Part shown: piece by piece, positions 1-8,586 of the stretch | Layout: the number at the start of each line of letters is the position of its first letter | Numbering within the stretch: position 1 is the first letter of the stretch | Assembly (NCBI GenBank): GCA_018228645.1 | Contig: CP073693.1 | Coordinates: forward strand, 1,988,253 to 2,052,252 | DNA from: Clostridiaceae bacterium Marseille-Q4143 | GTDB taxonomy: Bacteria > Bacillota > Clostridia > Lachnospirales > Lachnospiraceae | Direction of reading: 5' to 3' | Length of the DNA stretch: 64,000 nt | Translations under genes and position numbers: made by a program | Notes under the pieces: generated by a model | Seen by the model: the letters and a program-made list of their open reading frames with translations, nothing else | Told to the model about the DNA's origin: nothing | Database searches by the model: none

Positions 1-444
1 ACCATGACAGAGATCAAACGTGGTTACAGTGCCCTGACCTTCAGTCAAAATGCTTCTGAGGAAGCAAAACAGAGCGTACAGAGAATTACCGATTCCATCG
101 GTTCTACACTGGTAATCCCGGAAAAACAATTTGATGCATTTACCGCATTAAGCTGTGCAGGTCCGGAATGGCTTCTTCTCTTTGCAGCAGCTTTGATGGA
201 TGCAGGCGTAGAGTGCGGTATTTCCAGAGCAGATGCAAGAAAAATTGTTACTCAGAACCTGATCGGTACCGGACTTCGTCTGGAGGGTACAGACAGCCAT
301 CCGTTCCAGATTACCGACGAGATGAACACGCCGGGAGGTATCGGCATTGCAGGATATCACACTTTCGTAAGTGCAGGTCTCAATGGTATCGTGATGGATG
401 CAGTACAGGCTGCATTTAAAAGAACCACAGAACTGGGTAAATAA
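1..444 (+). CDS. Pyrroline-5-carboxylate reductase-like protein, C-terminal part (cut by window edge)
   Basis: The reading frame is open to the left edge, so the gene probably begins upstream; the first ATG inside the window is at 4. The visible 146 residues match the helical dimerisation domain of ProC-type reductases: CAGPEWLLLFAAALMDAG, then a TPGGIGIAGYH segment equivalent to the family's TSPGGTTIAGLH, then an amphipathic C-terminal helix. ProC reduces pyrroline-5-carboxylate to proline with NAD(P)H. The N-terminal Rossmann domain would lie outside the window, so the substrate cannot be confirmed; divergent homologues exist that do not make proline. It is followed by a hairpin and a separate promoter for the next gene. 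Confidence 0.75.
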   Translation, partial: TMTEIKRGYSALTFSQNASEEAKQSVQRITDSIGSTLVIPEKQFDAFTALSCAGPEWLLLFAAALMDAGVECGISRADARKIVTQNLIGTGLRLEGTDSHPFQITDEMNTPGGIGIAGYHTFVSAGLNGIVMDAVQAAFKRTTELGK

Positions 445-450
445 ATACAT

Positions 451-494
451 ACGGTAAAAACATATCCCCCGGGGAGGCTTGTACCGTTTCTTTT
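451..494 (+). terminator. Weak hairpin after the ProC-like gene
   Basis: ACGGTA (451-456) pairs with TACCGT (482-487), with a GC-rich CCCCCGGGG inside and TTTCTTTT after. It is a moderate candidate only; the promoter of the next gene overlaps its right arm. Confidence 0.4.
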
Positions 495-507
495 CAACAG
501 GTATACT
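479..507 (+). promoter_or_regulatory. Promoter for methyltransferase gene
   Basis: TTGTAC (479-484), a 17-bp spacer and TATACT (502-507) fit a housekeeping sigma-A promoter, 39 bp before the methyltransferase start. Confidence 0.5.
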
Positions 508-545
508 GAAACGATAAATGTTGAAAAAAGAATCGGAGACAAACT

Positions 546-1268
546 ATGAGTCAGACATTGGAACAGATCCGTCAGTACTGGAACAGCCGGGCGGAGGGAT
601 ATACATTAAGCAACAGAGAAGAACTGGAGGACGAGCATCGCATTTTCCTGTGGGAACAGCAGATCAGACGGGCACTGAATGGACGAATCTGCCGGCATGT
701 GCTGGATGTGGGATGTGGCCCGGGGTTCTTCTCCGTTTTGCTTGCCAGACTGGGATATGAAGTCACTGCTGTAGATTATACGGAAAATATGTTGGCAGAG
801 GCACGGAAAAATGCGGTACATTATGGAGTGGATATTGATTTCCGCCGGATGGATGCACAGAAGCTGGATTTCGAGGACGGAATCTTTGATCTGGTGATCA
901 GCCGAAATGTGCTCTGGAATCTGGAACAGCCGGAACAGGCTTACAGAGAGTGGCTTCGGGTTCTGAAACCGAATGGTACGGTGATGAACTTTGATGGAAA
1001 TTTTTATTATTATGTGACGGATGCGGAGTATGGAGACCGAACCCGCTGGGAGCATAAGCATATGCAGGGAATTAATGCGAACTCTATTGATCGGATCGGG
1101 GAACATCTGCCTATGGCAAGAAGACTCCGACCGGAGTGGGATGTACAGGAACTCCAAAAGCTGGGAGCAAAGGAAGTCTGTTCCAATGTGACCAATGAGA
1201 AAATTCTGGAGGACGGACATCACCTGATCCTGAATTTCCAGGTAAGTGCGGTGAAAGCGCAGGTATAA
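546..1268 (+). CDS. Class I SAM-dependent methyltransferase
   Basis: 240 residues. Motif I of the Rossmann-type SAM fold is LDVGCGPGFF at residues 53-62, with the acidic end of strand 2 at VTAVDYTENML and the post-motif DLVISRNVLWNL where the family has its motif IV/V. The C-terminal third (WEHKHMQGINANSIDRIGEHLP) is typical of small Firmicute methyltransferases of unknown substrate. The start ATG at 546 is preceded by a GGAG-type site. It has its own promoter and terminator and appears monocistronic. The fold assignment is secure; the substrate is unknown. Confidence 0.8.
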   Translation: MSQTLEQIRQYWNSRAEGYTLSNREELEDEHRIFLWEQQIRRALNGRICRHVLDVGCGPGFFSVLLARLGYEVTAVDYTENMLAEARKNAVHYGVDIDFRRMDAQKLDFEDGIFDLVISRNVLWNLEQPEQAYREWLRVLKPNGTVMNFDGNFYYYVTDAEYGDRTRWEHKHMQGINANSIDRIGEHLPMARRLRPEWDVQELQKLGAKEVCSNVTNEKILEDGHHLILNFQVSAVKAQV

Positions 1269-1308
1269 CAATCTGTTGGTTTTCAAAATAGCATATTGAT
1301 GATAAAAT

Positions 1309-1337
1309 GGTATCAATTGTGAGTTGATACCTTTTTT
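1309..1337 (+). terminator. Rho-independent terminator after methyltransferase
   Basis: GGTATCAA (1309-1316) pairs with TTGATACC (1324-1331) around a 7-nt loop, followed by six T. Confidence 0.85.
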
Positions 1338-1369
1338 ATGCAAAAACAGAATGGAGAGTGTGACAGAAG

Positions 1370-2881
1370 ATGAGAGGATTATATTCATCCAAAACGAAGA
1401 TTCGCCACGAAATTTTTACGGAAATTGCCAGAATGGCATATGAGGGAGGAGACTGCAGCCGTCTGGACGAGCTGCCCTATAAGATTGTACCGGGAGAGAT
1501 AGCTTCTTATCGTGAGAGCATCTTTCTCGAGAGAGCGGTAGTCGGAGAACGTCTGCGGGTAGCCATGGGACTTTCCCTGAGAAAGATTTCCGAACATTCC
1601 AAAATTTCTCAGGGTGTGGAGGCCAGCCTGGTGGAAGAAAAATATTATGAGCCGCCTTTGATTAATATTATCAAATTTGCCTGTCATTCCTGCCCGGAGA
1701 ACCGGGTGCTGGTGACGGAAGGATGTCAGGGATGTCTGGAACATCCGTGTATGGAAGTCTGTCCGAAAGGTGCAATTTCCATGGTAAATGGGCGTTCCCA
1801 TATTGATTCTGACAAATGTATCAAGTGCGGACGTTGTGTGAGTGCCTGTCCGTACAGTGCCATTATCCATCAGGAACGTCCGTGCGCGAAGGCCTGTGGC
1901 ATGAATGCGATTCATTCGGATGAGCACGGAAGAGCCGATATTGATCAGGACAAGTGTGTTTCCTGCGGTATGTGTCTGGTCAGCTGCCCGTTTAGCGCAA
2001 TTGTGGATAAAGGTCAGATCTTCCAGACGATTCTGACGATCAACAGCGGCGCACCGGTCTATGCTATTGTAGCACCGGCAGTAGCAGGACAGTTTGGCCC
2101 GGATATGAAACCGGAGAAAATCCGTCCGGCATTCCAGGCACTGGGCTTTAAAGATGTAGTGGAAGTGGCGGTAGGTGCAGATTTGTGTACCATTGAAGAG
2201 GCGAAAGATTTCATGGAAGAAGTGCCGGAAAAAATTCCATTTATGGGAACATCCTGCTGTCCGGCATGGTCTGTGATGGCAAAAAAATTATTCCCGGAGT
2301 ATGCAGAATGTATTTCTATGGCACTGACGCCTATGGTACTGACCGCCCGCCTTCTGAAAGAGAAAGAACCGGACTGCAAGATCGTTTTTGTAGGTCCCTG
2401 TGCAGCGAAGAAACTGGAAGCCAGCAGAAAGAGCGTCCGCAGTTATGTAGATTTTGTCCTGACCTTTGAGGAAGTGCAGGGCATGTTTGATGCAAAGAAC
2501 GTGAACTTTAAGGAACTTCCGGATGGAGAACCGTTAAAACAGGCAAGTTCCGACGGACGAGGCTTTGCTGTCAGTGGCGGTGTGGCTGCTGCGGTCGTGA
2601 AGGCCGTGAACCGGATGGACCCGACCAGAACCGTGAAGGTAGTCAGTGCAGAAGGCCTTGCGAACTGTAAGAAAATGATGCAGCTTGCCAAAGCAGGAAA
2701 ATACAACGGCTATCTGCTGGAGGGTATGGCCTGTCCGGGCGGTTGTGTAGCCGGAGCCGGTACGATCCAGCCGATCAAAAAGACAGTCACTTCGCTGGAA
2801 TTGATGAAGAAACAGGCTGAATTTGAAGAATGTATGGATACGAAATATGAGGAGATGCTTCCGAAACTGGAGCAACTATAA
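1370..2881 (+). CDS. [FeFe] hydrogenase, group B type
   Basis: 503 residues. An N-terminal segment is followed by Cys-rich ferredoxin-like modules (CHSCP at 105, C-x2-C-x4-C near 119-131, CIKCGRCVSACP near 150-161, CVSCGMCLVSCP near 196-207). The H-cluster domain has its three signatures: L1 TSCCPAW (294-300), L2 VGPCAAKK (341-348) and L3 EGMACPGGC (451-459). The L2 form VGPC, rather than MPC, and L3 ending VAGAG fit group B enzymes. These cytoplasmic enzymes of anaerobes interconvert protons and H2 using ferredoxin; their physiological role is less settled than that of group A. Maturases HydE/F/G are not in this window. The gene stands alone. Confidence 0.9.
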   Translation: MRGLYSSKTKIRHEIFTEIARMAYEGGDCSRLDELPYKIVPGEIASYRESIFLERAVVGERLRVAMGLSLRKISEHSKISQGVEASLVEEKYYEPPLINIIKFACHSCPENRVLVTEGCQGCLEHPCMEVCPKGAISMVNGRSHIDSDKCIKCGRCVSACPYSAIIHQERPCAKACGMNAIHSDEHGRADIDQDKCVSCGMCLVSCPFSAIVDKGQIFQTILTINSGAPVYAIVAPAVAGQFGPDMKPEKIRPAFQALGFKDVVEVAVGADLCTIEEAKDFMEEVPEKIPFMGTSCCPAWSVMAKKLFPEYAECISMALTPMVLTARLLKEKEPDCKIVFVGPCAAKKLEASRKSVRSYVDFVLTFEEVQGMFDAKNVNFKELPDGEPLKQASSDGRGFAVSGGVAAAVVKAVNRMDPTRTVKVVSAEGLANCKKMMQLAKAGKYNGYLLEGMACPGGCVAGAGTIQPIKKTVTSLELMKKQAEFEECMDTKYEEMLPKLEQL

Positions 2882-2891
2882 AAGAAAAAGC

Positions 2892-2932
2892 GAAGAGGGC
2901 AGTTCAGCGATTAGTCTGAACTGCCCCTCTTC
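2892..2932. terminator. Hairpin between convergent hydrogenase and bioY genes
   Basis: GAAGAGGGCAGTTCAG (2892-2907) pairs with CTGAACTGCCCCTCTTC (2916-2932). There is no long T tract on either side, but the position between two convergent genes suggests a shared terminator. Confidence 0.65.
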
Positions 2933-2962
2933 AGGATAGCAGAAATGAAACGAAAATCAGAG

Positions 2963-3523
2963 CTATGCAGCAGTCTTTGTGTTGAGAATGATACCGCTCT
3001 TAGATAATGTCTTTTTAATAACCAGTGCCACTACCAGTGCACCGATGATAGACAGAACATCTTTTACCAGATACGGTACGGATACCAGCAGAAATGCAGG
3101 TCCGAAACCGGTTGCTGCAATGACAGAATAGTGAAATGCACCAAGTACATGGCAGATCAAAAGTCCCACAACGCCAACCAGTACGCCCACAGCATGATTT
3201 TTCAGCTGGCTTCCCAGACCGCAGAAAAATGCAAGGAACAGGAAACCATAAAGAAATCCACCGGTGTAACCGAACAGTTTACCAATACCTGCGGACATTC
3301 CGGTAAATACCGGGACTCCAACGAAGCCAAGAATCAGATAAAGGGCAACGCAGAGCGTTCCGTTCTTTTTACCGAGGCAGTAGCCGCACAATGCAACGGC
3401 AAATGTCTGCAGCGTGATCGGAACTCCTGACGGCATTGGGATCTGAAGAATGGATAATACAGCCAGAACGGCGGTGAACATACCGATCATGGCAATAGAC
3501 TGTGTCTTGGAAGATGTTTTCAT
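2963..3523 (-). CDS. bioY: BioY family biotin transporter (ECF substrate-binding component)
   Basis: 186 residues with about six hydrophobic segments and the BioY signatures IPMPSGVPITLQTFAVALCG near the N-terminus and LILGFVGVPVF followed by a glycine-rich loop. BioY captures biotin at the membrane and works alone or with the shared ECF module EcfA/A'/T, whose genes are not nearby. The upstream region has a strong promoter whose -35 lies inside a BirA-like palindrome, implying repression by BirA when biotin is plentiful. No biotin synthesis genes are adjacent, which fits a salvage role. Confidence 0.93.
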   Translation of the reverse strand: MKTSSKTQSIAMIGMFTAVLAVLSILQIPMPSGVPITLQTFAVALCGYCLGKKNGTLCVALYLILGFVGVPVFTGMSAGIGKLFGYTGGFLYGFLFLAFFCGLGSQLKNHAVGVLVGVVGLLICHVLGAFHYSVIAATGFGPAFLLVSVPYLVKDVLSIIGALVVALVIKKTLSKSGIILNTKTAA

Positions 3524-3555
3524 AACAGTTAACTCCTTTTTGCTTTCTGGTAACT

Positions 3556-3584
3556 ATTATAAGCAGACAGTCAACTGGAGTCAA
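3556..3584 (-). promoter_or_regulatory. bioY promoter
   Basis: Read on the minus strand: TTGACT (3579-3584), a 17-bp spacer and TATAAT (3556-3561). This is a near-consensus sigma-A promoter. Confidence 0.75.
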
Positions 3585-3598
3585 TAGTAAAGTTGACA
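3569..3598 (-). promoter_or_regulatory. BirA-like operator at bioY
   Basis: AGTCAAC (3569-3575) and GTTGACA (3592-3598) form an inverted repeat separated by 16 bp. This is the layout of Firmicute BirA boxes (TGTTAAC-N15/16-GTTAACA), with C/G in place of the inner T/A. It covers the -35 element. Confidence 0.6.
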
Positions 3599-3631
3599 GA
3601 TTCAGCCGGACAGATCGGTGTATTCTGCAAC

Positions 3632-3660
3632 AAAAAAGAGCCGCCCTGCAGGCAGCTCTT
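3632..3660 (-). terminator. Terminator of the DtxR-family gene
   Basis: On the minus strand, AAGAGCTGCC pairs with GGCGGCTCTT around a CTGCA loop with one mismatch, followed by a T-rich tract (plus-strand A run at 3632-3637). Confidence 0.8.
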
Positions 3661-3666
3661 CTGCTT

Positions 3667-4026
3667 TTAGCGCGGAAGCATTTTGATCTTATCAAAGCTT
3701 TCATCGCTGATTACATGCTCCATACGGCATGCATCCTTTTTCGCGGTTTCTTCACTGACTCCGATGGAGATCAGAAACTGTGAGATTACCATATGACGTT
3801 CATATATTTTCAGGGCAATGGAAAGTCCTGAACCGGTCAGTACCAGATTGCCATGATCATCAAGCGCCACAAATCCATTTTCACGAAGACGTTTCATGGC
3901 AACGCTGATACTCGGTTTACTGTAACCGAGATAGTTTGCCACGTCAATGGAGCGGACGTTTCCGAGTTCTTTGGTAAGAACAAGAATAGCCTCGAGATAA
4001 TCTTCTGGAGATTCCTGCATTTTCAT
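3667..4026 (-). CDS. DtxR/MntR family metal-dependent transcriptional regulator
   Basis: 119 residues. The winged-helix N-terminus contains SPEDYLEAILVLTKELGNVRSIDVANYLGYSKPSISVAMKRL-type sequence, the recognisable start of this family, followed by a short metal-binding and dimerisation region with HMVISQFLISIGVSEETA and CRMEHVISDESFDKI. It lacks the C-terminal SH3-like domain, like MntR and short clostridial members. It probably senses Mn(II) or Fe(II) and represses metal uptake genes, but no such genes are adjacent, so its targets are unknown. It is transcribed from a promoter divergent from the VWA/MoxR operon. Confidence 0.88.
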   Translation of the reverse strand: MKMQESPEDYLEAILVLTKELGNVRSIDVANYLGYSKPSISVAMKRLRENGFVALDDHGNLVLTGSGLSIALKIYERHMVISQFLISIGVSEETAKKDACRMEHVISDESFDKIKMLPR

Positions 4027-4076
4027 GTTGTATGTCCCCCTTTATTGCATTACAGAGAGAAAATCCCTATGTTGTC

Positions 4077-4105
4077 AGCATACCACATTGGTGTTTGGAT
4101 TGCAA
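4077..4105 (-). promoter_or_regulatory. Promoter of the DtxR-family gene
   Basis: Minus strand: TTGCAA (4100-4105), 17 bp, TATGCT (4077-4082) with a TGG extension. It lies back to back with the plus-strand promoter at 4106-4134. Confidence 0.55.
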
Positions 4106-4134
4106 TTGAAAATACGTCACAGACAGCATATAAT
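4106..4134 (+). promoter_or_regulatory. Promoter of the VWA/MoxR operon
   Basis: TTGAAA (4106-4111), a 17-bp spacer and TATAAT (4129-4134), 43 bp before the GTG start. Confidence 0.7.
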
Positions 4135-4176
4135 AAGAGCAGTGTTAGAGTTCACAGGTAATGTGAGGGAAAATAA

Positions 4177-5517
4177 GTGGATATAAGAGACAGAAAAGAA
4201 CAGCTGGCTACAGACATCTTAAAACTGATCCGGCTGCGCCTGCAGATGAAGCTGCCGGTAATGAGTGGTGCACTTTTACTGCCGGAATGGAAGTATCGGA
4301 ATGATGGGAAAAGTACCGGAACGGACGGTATTTGTCTGTATTGGAATCCGGAGGAGGTGCTCCGCTGGTTTCACGATGCACCGATACAGGTGGAGAGGAG
4401 ATATCTGCATCTGGTTCTTCACTGCCTGTATCTTCATCCGCTACGGGAACCAGCCGCTGAAAAGACCATATGGAATCTGGCCTGTGATCTGATGACGGAA
4501 TACCGTATTGATCAAATGGCGGTGCAGGGATTTCAAAGACCGGTGCCGGCAGAGAGAAGCCGGTGTTACAGAAAACTGCAGGAAGCTCATATTGCATTTC
4601 GTGAGCAGGCGGTGATAATATGGCTTGAAGCAGACTGTACTATGCAGGAACGAAAAGAACTGGAAACTGTATTTTCCGGAGATGATCATGCTCTCTGGAA
4701 ATCCGGTGGGATGGAAAATAACCCGATAGTTCGTTATGAGCAGATGCCGGGCAGGGCAGAGCAGCTGCGAAAGCAAGTAGAAGTGATTCATCGGTGGCGG
4801 ACGATATTTGAGGAACTTCCCGTCAGGGAACAGGAACATAAGCGCCAGGCTGGCGGAAGTGCCGGACAGCAGGTACAGACCATGGTACCGGGGAAAGACA
4901 GGGAGTATGATTACCGCAGATTTTTGCAGCGCTATGCCGTGTGGGGCGAAGAACTGGAGCCGGATATGGACAGCTTTGATTATCTTCCTTATTATTATAG
5001 CAGGAGCCATTATGACCGACTGCTGATGCTGGAACCGCTGGAATACAAAGATGTGCAGAAGCTGCAGGAATTTGTCATTGCCATCGATACGTCAGGCTCC
5101 TGTTCAGGGGCGTTAGTCCAGCGTTTTTTACAGGAAACGTGGACCATTTTTCAGGAACGGGAAAAATTCTTTGCGCACATGAATATTCATATCATTCAGT
5201 GCGACTGTGTGATACAGGAACATGTGAAGATTACCTGCAGAGACGAATGGCAGCAGTATCTGGAAACGATTCAGATCAAAGGGCACGGAGATACGGATTT
5301 TACACCGGTGTTCCGACTGGTGGATCAGCTTATGGAAGACGGAGAGTTCCGGCATTTGAAGGGACTTCTGTATTTTACGGACGGGGACGGAATTTATCCG
5401 GATGTGGAACCGGTATATGAGACGGCCTTTGTATTTATCAATCAGAAATTGAAAAAGGGGAAGACGCCGGACTGGGCATATGACTTAAACCTCGGACTGG
5501 AGACTGAATCAGTATGA
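4177..5517 (+). CDS. DUF2201 / VWA-like domain protein
   Basis: 446 residues, starting at GTG 4177 after a TGAGGGA site; the ATG at 4161 is followed directly by a stop. The N-terminal half matches the putative metallopeptidase domain found with VWA-like proteins, including HLVLHCLYLH and WNLACDLMTEYRID. The C-terminal part carries a von Willebrand A-type fold with the metal-ion site DTSGS in FVIAIDTSGSCSG. Its stop overlaps the start of an AAA+ ATPase by 4 bp. VWA and MoxR-type ATPases commonly act as pairs in metal insertion or complex remodelling. The substrate here is not known. Confidence 0.8.
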   Translation: MDIRDRKEQLATDILKLIRLRLQMKLPVMSGALLLPEWKYRNDGKSTGTDGICLYWNPEEVLRWFHDAPIQVERRYLHLVLHCLYLHPLREPAAEKTIWNLACDLMTEYRIDQMAVQGFQRPVPAERSRCYRKLQEAHIAFREQAVIIWLEADCTMQERKELETVFSGDDHALWKSGGMENNPIVRYEQMPGRAEQLRKQVEVIHRWRTIFEELPVREQEHKRQAGGSAGQQVQTMVPGKDREYDYRRFLQRYAVWGEELEPDMDSFDYLPYYYSRSHYDRLLMLEPLEYKDVQKLQEFVIAIDTSGSCSGALVQRFLQETWTIFQEREKFFAHMNIHIIQCDCVIQEHVKITCRDEWQQYLETIQIKGHGDTDFTPVFRLVDQLMEDGEFRHLKGLLYFTDGDGIYPDVEPVYETAFVFINQKLKKGKTPDWAYDLNLGLETESV

Positions 5518-6983
5518 ATATACAGGAAGCAAAAGAAGAGATTATCAGAACTATAAAGGTATACACAGCGCGTGACGAAGATGGAATGTTCCGGATCCCC
5601 TCTATACAGCAACGGCCGCTTCTTCTGATGGGTCCGCCTGGTATCGGGAAGACGGCCATTGTGGAACAGGCAGCAGCAGAGTGCGGTACGGGAATGCTGT
5701 CCTATGCCATGACTCATCATACCCGCCAGAGTGCCATCGGACTTCCGGAACTGGCGACGCATCAGTATGAGGGAAAAAAATATACGGTGACGGAATATAC
5801 CATGAGTGAGATTGTGGCTTCGGTCTATGTTTATATGGAGCAGACCGGATATCGGGAAGGAATCCTGTTTCTCGATGAGATCAACTGTGTATCAGAGACA
5901 CTGGCGCCGGTCATGCTGCAGCTTCTGCAGTTTAAAAAATTTGGAACGCATAAGGTGCCGGAAGGCTGGATTATTGTGGCAGCAGGGAATCCGCCGGAAC
6001 TGAATCATGCAGTGCGTGAAATGGATATGGCTTCTTTGGATCGAGTGCGGACACTGAATATTGAGGCGGATGTAACTGTCTGGAAACAGTATGCAGCATC
6101 CAGAGGAGTTCATCCGGCTATTCTTTCCTATCTGGAGATGAAGCCGGAGACATTTTACCGGGTGGTGGAAGAACGTAAGAAAAAAGAGTTTGTGACAGCC
6201 AGGGGCTGGGAAGATTTATCAACGGTTCTGAAAGAATATGAACGCCAGGGTCTTGACATAAGCAGATATTTTATGGAAGAATTCATAAGGAGTCCCGAAG
6301 TGGCAGCAGATTTCGATGCGTATTACCGGATGGACAGGACTTGCATGGGAGGGTACCGGATATCGGAACTTTTTGCGGAGACGGTGGAACCGGAAGAAAG
6401 AAGATGTCTGATTGACAGGCTTTCGTCTGCCGGACCGGATGTGCGGTGTATGTTTATCCGGCATTTTCTGGCAGCAGCGTCAGAAGAGATGAGCAGAGTC
6501 GGCGGGCTTTTGCGCAGGGAGACGCGGTGGGCAGAAGTGAAAAAGCATCTGTCAGAATATCTGTCTGCTCACCCGGCAGAAGGCATACAGGGATTTCTCA
6601 CCGGACGGGAACGGGAACTTTCCATAAAGAAAGAGCATGGCTTGTTGAAAGGTGGAGAAGAACGGATGGAGCAGTGGATAAATCATCAGATTCTGGCACG
6701 GTTTGTTGATAACTCTGCGGAATCATGTCGGAATGGAGCTGAAGAAAAAGAAAAGCTTCAGAAACACCTTACGGCGGGTACACAGCTCATCAGGCAGCTG
6801 TACGGTGAAGGGCCGGAGCTCTGCGACTGGCTGGAAGGCATCCGGCATCATGGAGACTACAGGCTCTGCGGCTATGTCTGCCCGGAATATGGAAGCTTTC
6901 CGGAACAGAAACGTCTGGAAGAACAGTTAAAAAAACAAGTACAGGAGATGGAGGAATTATATGAAACTCGTAATTGCATCTGA
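5514..6983 (+). CDS. MoxR-like AAA+ ATPase
   Basis: 489 residues. Walker A is GPPGIGKT at residues 40-47, Walker B is ILFLDEIN, and sensor 1 is VVAAGNPPE. This order is that of the MoxR/RavA branch. The AAA+ core occupies about the first 230 residues; the rest is a helical, charged extension without a recognised domain. It overlaps the VWA-like gene by 4 bp (ATGA) and the next gene by 23 bp, so the three are co-transcribed. By analogy with other VWA/MoxR pairs it may remodel or load metal into a partner protein; no target is apparent. Confidence 0.85.
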   Translation: MNIQEAKEEIIRTIKVYTARDEDGMFRIPSIQQRPLLLMGPPGIGKTAIVEQAAAECGTGMLSYAMTHHTRQSAIGLPELATHQYEGKKYTVTEYTMSEIVASVYVYMEQTGYREGILFLDEINCVSETLAPVMLQLLQFKKFGTHKVPEGWIIVAAGNPPELNHAVREMDMASLDRVRTLNIEADVTVWKQYAASRGVHPAILSYLEMKPETFYRVVEERKKKEFVTARGWEDLSTVLKEYERQGLDISRYFMEEFIRSPEVAADFDAYYRMDRTCMGGYRISELFAETVEPEERRCLIDRLSSAGPDVRCMFIRHFLAAASEEMSRVGGLLRRETRWAEVKKHLSEYLSAHPAEGIQGFLTGRERELSIKKEHGLLKGGEERMEQWINHQILARFVDNSAESCRNGAEEKEKLQKHLTAGTQLIRQLYGEGPELCDWLEGIRHHGDYRLCGYVCPEYGSFPEQKRLEEQLKKQVQEMEELYETRNCI

Positions 6984-7503
6984 TATTCACGGATCTGCAT
7001 ATTATTGTAGAAAATTACTGGAAAGACTGGAGGAGGAAAAAGAAGACCGTCTGATTCTGCTGGGCGATGTACTATATCATGGTCCGAGAAATGATCTTCC
7101 GAAAGATTATGCACCGAAGGAAGTCATTGCCATGCTGAATCCTTTGAAGGAGAAGATTCTCTGTGTCCGCGGGAACTGCGATACGGAAGTGGACCAGATG
7201 GTACTGGAATTCCCGATTCTTGCGGATTATGGATTTTTATACGAAAAAGGACGCATGATTTTCCTGACCCACGGACATGTATTCAATGAAAAGAATCTGC
7301 CGATGCTGGGAAAAGGAGACATTTTACTTCACGGCCATACTCATGTGCCGGTATGCCGGGAACATGAGACATACACCTATCTGAATCCAGGCTCCGTCTC
7401 TATTCCGAAGGAAGAAAGTGCCCACAGCTATATGACCTATGAAGACGGACTGTTCCAGTGGAAGGATCTGGAAGGACAGGTCTATATGGAGTACCGGATC
7501 TAA
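6961..7503 (+). CDS. yfcE: YfcE family metallophosphoesterase
   Basis: 180 residues with all calcineurin-like motifs: SDIHGS (D-x-H), LLGDVLYHGPRN (GD), VRGNCD (GNCD), LTHGH and LHGHTHVP. The YfcE family are small Mn-dependent phosphodiesterases in the cytoplasm with broad activity in vitro and poorly defined substrates. The start lies inside the end of the MoxR-like gene with a GGAGATGGAGG site, giving translational coupling. The gene closes the operon; the next gene has its own promoter. Confidence 0.9.
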   Translation: MKLVIASDIHGSAYYCRKLLERLEEEKEDRLILLGDVLYHGPRNDLPKDYAPKEVIAMLNPLKEKILCVRGNCDTEVDQMVLEFPILADYGFLYEKGRMIFLTHGHVFNEKNLPMLGKGDILLHGHTHVPVCREHETYTYLNPGSVSIPKEESAHSYMTYEDGLFQWKDLEGQVYMEYRI

Positions 7504-7530
7504 AATATTTATATTTATTCATAAAAAGGC

Positions 7531-7558
7531 TTGCAATCGTGAATAAATGCATTATAAT
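7531..7558 (+). promoter_or_regulatory. Promoter of amino acid binding-protein gene
   Basis: TTGCAA (7531-7536), a 16-bp spacer and TATAAT (7553-7558). Confidence 0.7.
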
Positions 7559-7606
7559 TAGTCAATGATAAAAGTTTATGATACTTTTTATGAGGAGGAA
7601 ACTATT

Positions 7607-8491
7607 ATGAAAAAGAAAATCGTAAGCGTAATGCTGACAGCAGCTATGGCAGCTACTCTTCTTGCAGGATGCGGAAGCAGCAGTGCAGCAACTGATACTG
7701 CAGCAGAGGAGACCACTGAGGCAGCTGATGAGACCGCAGAAGCAGCTGATGAGACTGCAGAAGATGCAGAAGCAGCTGAGGATACCGAGGCAGCAGCAGA
7801 AGATGCAGCAGAAGTAACGACTGTAGAGCCGGGTGTTCTGACCATGGGTACTAACGCAGCATTCCCGCCGTATGAGTACAAAGATGGAGATGACATCGTA
7901 GGTATCGATGCCGAGATCGCACAGGCAATGGCTGACAAACTTGGTCTGAAGCTTGAGATCGTTGATATGGACTTTGACTCTCTGATCGCTTCTATCCAGT
8001 CCGGCAAGATTGACATGAGCCTTGCTGGTATGACTGTAACCGAGGAGAGAAAACAGAACGTAGATTTTACTGATTCTTATGCAACAGGTGTTCAGGTTAT
8101 CATCGTAAAAGATGATTCTGACATCGCTTCCGTAGATGATCTGCAGGATAAACTGATCGGTGTTCAGCAGGGAACTACCGGACATCTGTACTGTGCTGAT
8201 GACTTTGGCGAGGATCATGTAAATGCACTTCCGAATGGTGCTACTGCTGTACAGGCACTGCTTCAGGGCAAGGTTGACTGTGTAGTTATCGACCAGGAGC
8301 CGGCAAAAGCATTTGTAGAGGCTAATGAGGGACTGAAGATTCTTGATACTGCATACACCACAGAGGATTATGCAGCAGCAGTTTCCAAAGATAACCCGGA
8401 ACTGACTGCAGCATTGAACAAAGCGCTTCAGGAGCTGAAGGATGATGGAACCATTCAGGGAATTCTTGATAAATACATCAAAGCAGAATAA
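7607..8491 (+). CDS. Polar amino acid ABC transporter substrate-binding lipoprotein
   Basis: 294 residues. The start is ATG 7607, 7 bp after GAGGAGG; an upstream in-frame ATG at 7565 has no binding site and would bury the signal peptide. A lipoprotein signal ends in LLAGC with Cys22. A low-complexity Ala/Glu/Thr/Asp linker follows to about residue 75. Then comes the bacterial solute-binding family 3 domain (TNAAFPPYEYKDGDDIVGIDAEIAQAMADKLG, GVQQGTTG, DQEPAKAFV). It should capture a polar or branched amino acid, possibly glutamine or cystine, and deliver it to the permease and ATPase encoded next. Specificity cannot be read from sequence. Confidence 0.93.
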   Translation: MKKKIVSVMLTAAMAATLLAGCGSSSAATDTAAEETTEAADETAEAADETAEDAEAAEDTEAAAEDAAEVTTVEPGVLTMGTNAAFPPYEYKDGDDIVGIDAEIAQAMADKLGLKLEIVDMDFDSLIASIQSGKIDMSLAGMTVTEERKQNVDFTDSYATGVQVIIVKDDSDIASVDDLQDKLIGVQQGTTGHLYCADDFGEDHVNALPNGATAVQALLQGKVDCVVIDQEPAKAFVEANEGLKILDTAYTTEDYAAAVSKDNPELTAALNKALQELKDDGTIQGILDKYIKAE

Positions 8492-8516
8492 ATTCTGAAT
8501 CTGAAAAGAACAGAGG

Positions 8517-8549
8517 CGGAGGTGTTCCGTATTGAACACCTCCGTTTTT
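8517..8549 (+). terminator. Terminator after binding-protein gene
   Basis: CGGAGGTGTTC (8517-8527) and GAACACCTCCG (8534-8544) form a perfect 11-bp stem with a 6-nt loop, followed by TTTTT. It would make binding-protein mRNA more abundant than permease mRNA. Confidence 0.9.
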
Positions 8550-8586
8550 CCTGTATAGAAGCCTAAAACATCCGGGCAAAAACCGC

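Noticed and set aside
606..1388. 260-codon minus-strand open frame opposite the methyltransferase gene
   Set aside because: It runs through the terminator at 1309-1337 and lacks any family motif.
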